This document shows positions 1-6,114 of a stretch of DNA of 64,000 bases, piece by piece. Positions within the stretch are counted from its first letter, which is position 1; every line of letters begins with the position of its first letter. Origin of the DNA: Yersinia rohdei ATCC 43380. Lineage in GTDB: Bacteria > Pseudomonadota > Gammaproteobacteria > Enterobacterales > Enterobacteriaceae. Location: NCBI RefSeq assembly GCF_000173775.1, contig NZ_ACCD01000018.1, positions 20,136 to 84,135 on the forward strand, read 5' to 3'. Below the pieces are notes generated by a model. That model was given only the letters and a program-made list of their open reading frames with translations, had not been told where the DNA came from and made no database searches. A program made the translations under genes and the position numbers.

Positions 1-20
1 GTTTTTTGCGGTGACATCAT
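1..20 (-). CDS. lacZ: 5' end of probable lacZ (beta-galactosidase), cut by window edge
   Basis: Only the first codons are present, read leftward from ATG at 20-18 as MMSPQK. A GAGG ribosome-binding site lies 8 nt upstream (29-32). The identification is contextual: the ORF sits about 55 nt downstream of a near-perfect lac operator and beyond a divergent-free lacI gene on the same strand, the lacI-lacZ order of E. coli. Too little protein is visible to confirm the product. Confidence 0.5.
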
Positions 21-74
21 GGTATCAGCCTCATATTTTGCGAATATTCTTTTGTTTTGGGCAGCGATAAGAAT

Positions 75-95
75 AAATGTTATGCGCTCACAATT
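75..95 (-). promoter_or_regulatory. lac operator (O1-like)
   Basis: The 21 bases match the E. coli primary lac operator (read on either strand) at 19 of 21 positions; the differences are at 77 and 84. It lies between lacI and the truncated leftward ORF, where O1 lies in E. coli. The neighbouring LacI carries the same recognition-helix residues as E. coli LacI. No second operator was seen. Confidence 0.85.
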
Positions 96-129
96 ACGAT
101 ATGACCAAGATGAATTCAGTGGAAAGCAA

Positions 130-168
130 AGTAAATAGCAGTTAGTTAAATAGTCGAGAGTGATCGCA
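130..168 (-). promoter_or_regulatory. lac promoter region with weak CRP half-sites
   Basis: Reading leftward, TGCGA-N6-TCGAC at 168-153 resembles the CRP consensus TGTGA-N6-TCACA in its first half only. TTTACT at 135-130 resembles the E. coli lac -35 TTTACA. I see no good -10 at the expected distance. The CRP-like site overlaps the lacI stop codon. Confidence 0.35.
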
Positions 169-169
169 T

Positions 170-1210
170 TTATTCACTTTTATGCACTTTAGGGTTAAAT
201 GTGGCTGTTGTCTGGCGTATGGTCAGTTTGGTAGCGAGTAACAAAGACTCAGAAGGTGGTTCAATTGTCATTGTATGGTGCAGCCTGACAATCAAGCGAG
301 AAACACTTTCTTCACCTAGTAATCTGAAGTTTTGTCTAATAGTGGTGAGTGGTGGTTGAAAATAGGCACTGTCTGCGGTGTCATCATAACCAATGACAGA
401 GACTTGAGCGGGTACTTCGATATTGTGTTCATGGAGTGCCCTTAGTACACCAAGAGCCATTTGGTCGTTAGCAACTAAAATGGCACTAAAGGGGGTTGCA
501 CTGGTAATGAGCTTTGTCGTTGCCTGATAACCACTCCGTGCGTTCCATTCACCGTGATAGACCGCCTGAGGTGCTAATGAGGCTTTATTGAGTGTCTGTA
601 ACCAACCTTGATAGCGTAATTGGGCAGAGATAGCCTCTTTGGGCCCACAGATAAACACAATCTGCTGATGGCCTAATGCAATAAGGTGTTCTGCGCCCTG
701 AATTGCGCCTTCTTTAGGGTCGAATAAGACACTAAAAGCGGTAGATTGTGGGTCTACATCAAGGAACAGCACTGGCGTATCAACGCATTGTTGAGCAATT
801 TTTTGGCTGCGCTTCGACTTTAAAGGGACATTGACTAAAATACCATCAACGCGTTGGGCCAATAATTCATTTATAGCTTGCTGGCAGGCGTGCTCACTAT
901 GGTTATCAACCATGGCAATGACAACGTTGTAGCCTAATTCACGGGCTTTTCTTTTAATCGCAGCCGCTATTTGCGAGGGGGCATGCAAAGACAGGTCAGT
1001 GGTGGCCAACCCCAGTGTCAGGCTATGCTTACCGGCTAATTGCTGCGCAACCCGGTTGGGAACATAGTTCAACTCGGCCATCGCCAATTCGACCTTATTG
1101 CGGGTTTTAGGCGAAACATGAGGCGCATGGTTTAAAACACGCGATACAGTTTGATATGAAACACCCGCCTGCAGTGCAACATCATCTAAAGTAGCAGACT
1201 TGTGCTTCAT
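170..1210 (-). CDS. lacI: LacI-type lactose operon repressor without tetramerisation helix
   Basis: A 346-aa LacI-family repressor that should bind the operator at 75-95 and release it with an allolactose-type inducer. The N-terminal helix-turn-helix (about residues 7-26) carries Y19, Q20 and R24, equal to the E. coli Tyr17, Gln18 and Arg22 operator contacts, followed by the hinge motif NRVAQQLAGK. The rest is a periplasmic-binding-protein-like sugar domain with the motifs ALGHQQI and VANDQMALG found in E. coli LacI. It ends about 14 residues before E. coli LacI would and lacks its leucine-heptad helix, so I infer a dimer that cannot loop DNA. Confidence 0.9.
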   Translation of the reverse strand: MKHKSATLDDVALQAGVSYQTVSRVLNHAPHVSPKTRNKVELAMAELNYVPNRVAQQLAGKHSLTLGLATTDLSLHAPSQIAAAIKRKARELGYNVVIAMVDNHSEHACQQAINELLAQRVDGILVNVPLKSKRSQKIAQQCVDTPVLFLDVDPQSTAFSVLFDPKEGAIQGAEHLIALGHQQIVFICGPKEAISAQLRYQGWLQTLNKASLAPQAVYHGEWNARSGYQATTKLITSATPFSAILVANDQMALGVLRALHEHNIEVPAQVSVIGYDDTADSAYFQPPLTTIRQNFRLLGEESVSRLIVRLHHTMTIEPPSESLLLATKLTIRQTTATFNPKVHKSE

Positions 1211-1474
1211 GTATTCCTCTCAGGTATGGACGGCTTCTTACTATAGCAAATTCAATAGATAAACTTTCACTAGCCCTCCACAAAGCTGATGAAAACAGGC
1301 GGCTGAATCTATTTTTCACTCTTGGTACTAAAAGCGGGTCATTATCATCGCGGATTAATAATAATCTTTGTGATTATTCTGCCTAAAACTAGGCATCAAG
1401 AGTATAATAAATAGCTTTTTTGACTTTATTTTAGTCACACAAACAAGAATCTTCAGTTTGCTTGCTAAAAAGAG
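1211..1474. other. intergenic region between lacI and the csp leader
   Basis: No gene is seen. It must hold the leftward lacI promoter. A perfect 5-bp stem with a 4-nt loop lies at 1381-1394 (GCCTA/TAGGC) and a TATAAT hexamer at 1403-1408, which could serve either direction or be chance in AT-rich DNA. Confidence 0.4.
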
Positions 1475-1688
1475 TTGCTATTAGATGCCGGTCATGAGTT
1501 AATGCGTCTCGGCCTGTGGTACAGACCTATTTATGCACGACATCTTGAGTAAAGTGGTTCATATTTAAAGCGTTATCGTTGATAGCTCTTCACTGACGAA
1601 TTTCCTTCATAGTGCCTCCATAAGTAACGACTGATAACCGGCTATAACACGCCCATGGTGGCAAAATTTTTTAATAAAGGAAATAAAC
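1475..1688 (+). promoter_or_regulatory. cspA-type cold-shock promoter and long 5' leader
   Basis: Candidate -35 TTGCTA (1475-1480) and -10 TTAATG (1499-1504) predict a start near 1510 and a leader of about 178 nt, near the roughly 160-nt E. coli cspA leader. TGTGGTACAGA at 1515-1525 matches the cold box TGACGTACAGA at 9 of 11 positions and sits at the expected 5' end. GTTATCGTTGATA at 1572-1584 is identical to a segment of the E. coli cspA leader as I remember it. A temperature-responsive leader is inferred. Confidence 0.65.
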
Positions 1689-1901
1689 ATGTCTAACATG
1701 ATGAAAGGTCAAGTAAAGTGGTTCAACGAGTCTAAAGGCTTCGGTTTCATCACTCCAGCTGATGGCAGCAAAGACGTGTTCGTTCACTTCTCTGCAATCC
1801 AAGATCAAGGCTTCAAGACCCTGGCTGAAGGCCAGAATGTACAGTTCTCTATCGAGAACGGTGCTAAAGGTCCGTCTGCAGCAAACGTAACTGCAATCTA
1901 A
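1689..1901 (+). CDS. cspE: cold-shock protein, CspA/CspE family
   Basis: A 70-aa single cold-shock domain that binds single-stranded RNA and DNA and acts as an RNA chaperone. RNP1 (KGFGFI, about 17-22) and RNP2 (VFVHF, about 30-34) are intact. The protein resembles E. coli CspE ([21 protein letters not shown]) more than CspA, while its leader is of cspA type. The start at 1689 has AAGGA 8 nt upstream. An alternative start four codons in would also leave a complete domain. An intrinsic terminator follows at once, so it is monocistronic. Confidence 0.93.
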   Translation: MSNMMKGQVKWFNESKGFGFITPADGSKDVFVHFSAIQDQGFKTLAEGQNVQFSIENGAKGPSAANVTAI

Positions 1902-1919
1902 TTGGCCTTTGGCTGATTA

Positions 1920-1948
1920 TAAAAAAACCCGCTAAGGCGGGTTTTTTA
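1920..1948 (+). terminator. intrinsic terminator of the csp gene
   Basis: AAAAAACCCGC at 1922-1932 pairs with GCGGGTTTTTT at 1937-1947 around a 4-nt loop, giving a GC stem followed by a T run 20 nt after the stop codon. Confidence 0.9.
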
Positions 1949-2146
1949 CTTTCTGATGTAAAGCAAAACTAAAATTGCTAACCCTCCTCATAACCGCACT
2001 GATTAAATTATCAAATTCATCCTCTTTTTGATCGCTTTCTCTTCAATATATTCACCAAAGACATATCGTTTAGGGTGCGTAAACCTTATCATTCTCACCT
2101 GATTCTGTACTACACTAGCAGCATTGACTTAATCGAAGGTAATATC

Positions 2147-2338
2147 ATGAAAGTGAATGATCGGGTGACGGTAAAAACCGATGGCGGCCCACGACGCGAA
2201 GGGGTTGTTTTAGAAGTAGAACAGTTTAGCGAGGGGGTTATGTATCTGGTTGCGCTGGAGGATTATCCCGCTGGCGTCTGGTTCTTTAATGAAATTGACA
2301 GCCATGATGGCACTTTTGTTGAGCCACTTCATCAGTAG
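2147..2338 (+). CDS. dsrB: DsrB family protein
   Basis: A 63-aa protein matching E. coli DsrB across its length ([31 protein letters not shown]). The function of DsrB is unknown; in E. coli it is sigma-S dependent and lies beside the dsrA sRNA and rcsA. A longer frame opens at 2075, but ATG 2147 has GAAGGT 6 nt upstream and matches the family start. Neither rcsA nor a DsrA-like RNA was seen beside it here. A terminator follows. Confidence 0.9.
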   Translation: MKVNDRVTVKTDGGPRREGVVLEVEQFSEGVMYLVALEDYPAGVWFFNEIDSHDGTFVEPLHQ

Positions 2339-2382
2339 CATTTTTACTCCCTTCATCTGCTGAGTCTTTAGTGAGCGGCAAT

Positions 2383-2425
2383 AAAAAAACCGGAGCAAGA
2401 GAAATATCTCGGCTCCGGTTTTTTA
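2383..2425. terminator. bidirectional intrinsic terminator between dsrB and the chemoreceptor gene
   Basis: AAAAAACCGGAGC and GCTCCGGTTTTTT form a strong stem around a 16-nt loop, with T runs on both strands. It can end dsrB and the leftward receptor transcript, which converge here. Confidence 0.85.
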
Positions 2426-2472
2426 TTTACTTTTCTCAATCATAACTTGGTTGAATTGCTGCTAGCGATAAC

Positions 2473-4212
2473 TTAGAAGGTTTCCCAATTTAGCGAGTCA
2501 TCACTTGGTTTTTTATTTATATTGGCTTTATTCTGGCCTGCGGCAGTCAATGTTGGAGTTTTAAGCGCTGCAGTAGAGTTGCGGCCCTTCAAATGGAATA
2601 CCGCAACCGCTTGGGTTAGCATTTCAGCTTGTTGTTCCAAAGAGGCCGCAGCAGCTGAGGCTTCCTGTACTAAAGAGGCGTTTTGCTGCGTCACGTTGTC
2701 CATTTCGGAAACGGCTTGTGCAACCTGGCTAATACCTCGGCTTTGTTCATCAGAAGCAGATGCTATCTCACCCATAATATCCGTTACATGGGTAACCGCC
2801 GTTACTATCTCCTTCATCGTCTTACCGGCATCAGAAACCAGAATTGAACCATCGCCAATGAGCTCAACCGAAGCTTCAATTAATAGTTCTATTTCTTTGG
2901 CAGCATCAGCACTGCGTTGGGCCAGATTTCGAACTTCGCTGGCGACGACGGCAAAGCCACGACCTTGCTCACCTGCTCGCGCTGCTTCAACGGCGGCATT
3001 CAACGCCAGAATGTTGGTTTGGAAAGCAATACTGTTAATAACATTAGTAATTTCAGCAATTTTCATTGAACTGAGGGATATTTTATCCATTGTGCTGACG
3101 ACATCATTAACGATATCACCACCTTGGGCTGCCTTACCTGAGGCATTTGCTGCCAATTGGCTGGCATGGTGCGCATTCTCTGCATTCTGTTTAACGGTTG
3201 CCGTCAGTTGCTCCATGCTGGCAGCCGTTTGTTCAAGTGACGCTGCTTGTTGCTCGGTTCGTGCGGAGAGGTCGGTATTGCCCAGAGCTATCTCACTGGA
3301 GCCCTGATATATAGATTCGGCGCTGCTACGAACGGCTTCGACAGTAGAGGATAATGAATCCTGCATCTGCTGAATATTACTCCCTAATACCCCAATTTCG
3401 TTGCGTCCAAATAGGACTGCGCTCTGTGTCAAATCTCCCTGAGCAATGCGCTTAATACGTTCGACCAACCAGTTAATCGGCTTGATGATGACTTTGCTTA
3501 TCACTAAAAAAGCGATTAATGTCAGCAAAATAGCCAGAATAAATGCCCCTCCCATTAGAAGATAGCCCAGGCGTGCTTCTTCTTTTGCTGAAAGATTAAT
3601 TTGATTGGCAAGTTCTGTACGATATTTGAGTGCTTTTAGTAATGGCTCATTGTATGCGCCATCCAACTGATTAAGTTTTTCTGCCTCTAACGAGATAACT
3701 TCTTCAAAATGACCTTCTTTAGTCGCATCCAACATGGGTTTCATCCCATCGTTGCGATACTCTGCGTAGGCTTTTTTCAGTGGTGCATCTAAAGCGGTGT
3801 CAGTTTCGGATTTAATAGGGCGGTTATAATAGAGGTCAAACATTTGCTGTGATTGAGCAATGCGACTTTCTGCATTTTTCAGACCCTGTTGATAACCTTG
3901 GGTGTCGCCGATACGCGCTGATGATGCTGCTTGAATCAAAATAAGGCGTGCAGTACGTAGGTGATCCGAGCTGTTGGACAGGCCCAGACGAATATCCAGT
4001 TCTTGAGTCGCTTCTTCCAGCGATTGGTTACTTTGTTTTAAAAAGTAGCCAGACGTACCAATTGCCGCTGCAAACAACAGCAGTATTCCCGCCAAAATGG
4101 CGATAAACAGAGTGACCAGACGCACGTTATTAACAAATAATACTTTCGCATCTTTATTATGTTCTGGCGTTATTTTGATATCCAATGGCTTATGCGTACT
4201 TCCACGTTTCAT
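2473..4212 (-). CDS. methyl-accepting chemotaxis protein with CheR/CheB tether
   Basis: A 579-aa transmembrane chemoreceptor. After about 30 cytoplasmic residues come TM1 (about 31-55), a periplasmic four-helix-type sensor (about 56-214), TM2 (about 215-240), a HAMP domain ([19 protein letters not shown]) and a long methylated coiled coil with the conserved CheA/CheW-binding tip ([20 protein letters not shown]). It ends in NWETF, the pentapeptide that tethers CheR and CheB in high-abundance receptors. The ligand is not predictable from sequence. It lies outside the main chemotaxis operon and has its own sigma-28 promoter. A 261-aa open frame on the other strand is a shadow. Confidence 0.93.
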   Translation of the reverse strand: MKRGSTHKPLDIKITPEHNKDAKVLFVNNVRLVTLFIAILAGILLLFAAAIGTSGYFLKQSNQSLEEATQELDIRLGLSNSSDHLRTARLILIQAASSARIGDTQGYQQGLKNAESRIAQSQQMFDLYYNRPIKSETDTALDAPLKKAYAEYRNDGMKPMLDATKEGHFEEVISLEAEKLNQLDGAYNEPLLKALKYRTELANQINLSAKEEARLGYLLMGGAFILAILLTLIAFLVISKVIIKPINWLVERIKRIAQGDLTQSAVLFGRNEIGVLGSNIQQMQDSLSSTVEAVRSSAESIYQGSSEIALGNTDLSARTEQQAASLEQTAASMEQLTATVKQNAENAHHASQLAANASGKAAQGGDIVNDVVSTMDKISLSSMKIAEITNVINSIAFQTNILALNAAVEAARAGEQGRGFAVVASEVRNLAQRSADAAKEIELLIEASVELIGDGSILVSDAGKTMKEIVTAVTHVTDIMGEIASASDEQSRGISQVAQAVSEMDNVTQQNASLVQEASAAAASLEQQAEMLTQAVAVFHLKGRNSTAALKTPTLTAAGQNKANINKKPSDDSLNWETF

Positions 4213-4649
4213 TGTTAGTTCCGTTTCTATAGTCGCTCGAGGAAAGGTCCTTGCCTGATAACCCTACTTGACATTACCGTGTTGCTCGCTGCTTTATGGC
4301 AATGTCAATACTTCAGGTGTTGGCATCGCTACTTATGTTGATTCACCCCTATATTTAAATAATCATCACAGTCCTTTAAGAACCTATCGGCAAAGGACTT
4401 AAAATAGTTAGAGCCATAAGTGAGATCAGGATCGCAATTTGACTTAAATATTCCTCATGTTTCTGTAGTCGTGTCAGAGACTTGCTGATTTGTTCTTGGT
4501 TTTGTACCCAGCCAGAGATTAGGGTTGTCTCAACAAAGGAGTGTTTATCGAAGGGCTTATTTTTGGAAATAGGGTTTATGGTGATGCTGGCTAATTAAAA
4601 GCAACCGCTATTTACGTTATCATTCCAATAATATTAATTAATGCTTTTT
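4213..4649. other. intergenic region with a start-less leftward reading frame
   Basis: Apart from the sigma-28 promoter no gene is supported. On the minus strand a frame of about 70 codons without an ATG, GTG or TTG at a useful position ends at 4376. It would encode a polar helix followed by a hydrophobic segment (YLSQIAILISLMALTIL). It could be a gene relic or chance. Confidence 0.3.
4384..4410 (-). promoter_or_regulatory. sigma-28 (FliA) promoter of the chemoreceptor gene
   Basis: Read leftward: TAACTATT-N11-GCCGATAG. The -35 box matches TAAAGTTT at 5 of 8 and the -10 box matches GCCGATAA at 7 of 8, with exact spacing. The predicted start is about 165 nt before the receptor start codon. 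Confidence 0.7.
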
Positions 4650-4687
4650 GGTTTAAGTTTTGTTTATAAATATAACCTTTACATAAT
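4650..4687 (+). promoter_or_regulatory. PhoP box and promoter of the mgtCB locus
   Basis: GGTTTA-N5-TGTTTA at 4650-4666 is a perfect direct-repeat PhoP box of the (G/T)GTTTA type. CATAAT at 4682-4687 is a 5 of 6 match to a -10 element 15 nt after the box, predicting a start near 4694. This fits PhoP-dependent control of mgtCB as known in Salmonella. Confidence 0.8.
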
Positions 4688-4732
4688 TATCCCTCACAAC
4701 TATACTCTTGGAAAATTTCGGTGGAGAAACTA

Positions 4733-4774
4733 ATGGATACGCAAAGTAGTAGTCAAATAAGCAAGGCAAGCTAA
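4733..4774 (+). CDS. possible leader peptide 1 of the mgtC transcript (13 aa)
   Basis: ATG 4733 is preceded by GGAG at 4723-4726 with 6-nt spacing. The frame reads MDTQSSSQISKAS then TAA. It lies about 40 nt after the predicted PhoP-dependent start, the position held by the first regulatory mini-ORF (mgtM) in Salmonella mgtCBR. The peptide itself is not similar to anything I recognise. Confidence 0.5.
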   Translation: MDTQSSSQISKAS

Positions 4775-5023
4775 CTTATCTCCCAACCGATTTGTTGCTT
4801 GCCGAAAAATGGCGGGCAGCACCCTCTCTGTATTTTCTGAGCTGTGCATACCCTAATATACCCTGTTGTTTTAAGTTACAGCGGTGCGACTTTATCTGCG
4901 TTACTGACATTTATTTATTTGTCGGGATCTCGTTGCTAGCTGCTGATTATGCTTAAAATTAATTTGGTATGATATTTTAACTCGACGAAAAATTGTCGAG
5001 GGAATTAATTCGGGTTTTTTATT
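4775..5023 (+). other. mgtC mRNA leader segment with hairpin
   Basis: Untranslated leader between the two mini-ORFs. CTCGAC/GTCGAG at 4981-5000 forms a 6-bp stem with an 8-nt loop and is followed by TTTTTT at 5015-5020, so it could act as a weak terminator or attenuator before the second mini-ORF. Confidence 0.4.
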
Positions 5024-5080
5024 ATGGTATTTAACAACCACGCACTATTTCCTCCAGGCACTAACAGCAGTTATTGCTGA
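5024..5080 (+). CDS. possible leader peptide 2 of the mgtC transcript (18 aa, contains PPG)
   Basis: The frame reads MVFNNHALFPPGTNSSYC then TGA. It contains Pro-Pro-Gly, a classic EF-P-dependent stalling motif, and sits in the place of the proline-coding mini-ORF mgtP of the Salmonella mgtC leader. The ribosome-binding site is poor. CAGCA/TGCTG around its end and TGTGCTAAATAGCACA at 5115-5130 can form hairpins, which would suit translation-coupled attenuation. Function is inferred. Confidence 0.4.
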   Translation: MVFNNHALFPPGTNSSYC

Positions 5081-5167
5081 TTTTCCTTCGGGTATATATC
5101 AGCACAATTACCTGTGTGCTAAATAGCACATGATTATTCTACCAATGATTAATTCATGGAGAGAATC

Positions 5168-5866
5168 ATGGCATTAACTCCTTTTGTCGTAAATTTATTA
5201 CTGGCTATGTGTCTGGGTGCATTAATTGGCGCGGAAAGACAATGGCGTCAGCGTATGGCCGGTTTACGGACTAATGCACTTGTCGCGACCGGTGCTGCGG
5301 TATTTATTCTAAGTTCCTATGCAACATCCCCTGATAGCCCGGGCCGAATCGCGGCTCAAGTGGTTTCTGGAATTGGTTTCCTCGGAGCTGGCGTTATTAT
5401 GCGCGAAGGCATGAATATCCGAGGGCTAAACACGGCGGCTACTTTGTGGTGTTCAGCGGGGATTGGCGTGCTTTGTGGCCTTGGTTTGTATTGGAATGCG
5501 GTTGTCGCTACCGGGGTTATTCTCTGCGCTAATATTTTACTACGTGAGGCTGCACAACGTATTAATATGCAGCCCCAGCAACAAGCCGTCGATTTGGTTG
5601 TCCGGTATCGGATCCAAGTCACTTGCGGTGCGGAAGATGAAGTATTGGTTCGGACTTTAATTTTACAAGCACTTAATGGTGTAGCTTTACGGCTACAGTC
5701 TCTTTGCAGTGCGGATATTGCCAGACCGGGTCAATTAGAGGTCTGCGCAGAAATTATGGCGACCCCAGCAGAGCAAAAAGAAATTGAAAGTATTGTTTGC
5801 CGTGTAAGTTTGGAGCGTAGTGTCAGCTCTATTCATTGGCGCATCGCATCTGAGTTACCGGTTTAA
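5168..5866 (+). CDS. mgtC: MgtC virulence/Mg2+-adaptation membrane protein
   Basis: An inner-membrane protein that in Salmonella inhibits the F1Fo ATP synthase and is needed for growth in low Mg2+ and in macrophages. The N-terminal half is the hydrophobic MgtC/SapB domain with the family signatures GALIGAERQWRQRMAGLRTNALVATGAA (split by me into motifs ERQWRQR and GLRTNALV), GIGFLGAGVIM and LNTAATLWCSA. The C-terminal half is a soluble ACT-like domain. I chose ATG 5168 (232 aa) because GGAGAG lies at 5158-5163; ATG 5156 in the same frame would add four residues. It lies in a PhoP-controlled unit with mgtB. Confidence 0.93.
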   Translation: MALTPFVVNLLLAMCLGALIGAERQWRQRMAGLRTNALVATGAAVFILSSYATSPDSPGRIAAQVVSGIGFLGAGVIMREGMNIRGLNTAATLWCSAGIGVLCGLGLYWNAVVATGVILCANILLREAAQRINMQPQQQAVDLVVRYRIQVTCGAEDEVLVRTLILQALNGVALRLQSLCSADIARPGQLEVCAEIMATPAEQKEIESIVCRVSLERSVSSIHWRIASELPV

Positions 5867-5879
5867 TAAAATAAATATT

Positions 5880-5923
5880 ACAGGTATTGGATGCCATTAA
5901 TTAATGGTTATGACCTGTTTTAA
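5880..5923 (+). terminator. nested hairpin after mgtC, partial terminator
   Basis: ACAGGT (5880-5885) pairs with ACCTGT (5913-5918) around an inner palindrome CCATTAA/TTAATGG (5894-5907), followed by TTTTAAAT. It lies 14 nt after the mgtC stop and may separate mgtC from mgtB or stabilise the mgtC mRNA. Confidence 0.5.
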
Positions 5924-5967
5924 ATAAAAATAAATAGAACTAACCCATGTGGTAGTAAGGAGTTGTC

Positions 5968-6009
5968 ATGGACGAACACCCCAGAGTTAACGCAATTAGC
6001 CGCTGCTGA
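5968..6009 (+). CDS. possible mgtB leader peptide with acidic-proline N-terminus (13 aa)
   Basis: ATG 5968 has a strong TAAGGAG 5 nt upstream. The frame reads MDEHPRVNAISRC then TGA. The acidic residues followed by proline at the very N-terminus recall MgtL (MEPDP...), the mini-ORF before E. coli and Salmonella mgtA, where such a sequence destabilises the ribosome in low Mg2+ and turns on the transporter. It lies 106 nt before mgtB. Function by analogy only. Confidence 0.5.
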   Translation: MDEHPRVNAISRC

Positions 6010-6114
6010 TTAAATATAAAGATAATATTGGCAGCGCAATAATAGTTCAGCACATTTATCTCTCAATAATTGAGCGGATAAGTCCTGTGCGTTTAGAATT
6101 AAAAGAGAAGCGTT

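Noticed and set aside
2522..3307. 261-aa open frame on the plus strand inside the chemoreceptor gene
   Set aside because: Antisense shadow of a strongly conserved MCP; composition (Ala/Cys/Ser-rich) is that of a reversed coiled coil, and no ribosome-binding site fits.
4376..4600. Start-less minus-strand frame with a hydrophobic C-terminal helix
   Set aside because: No usable start codon, and a sigma-28 promoter lies within it; could be a relic but not callable as a gene.
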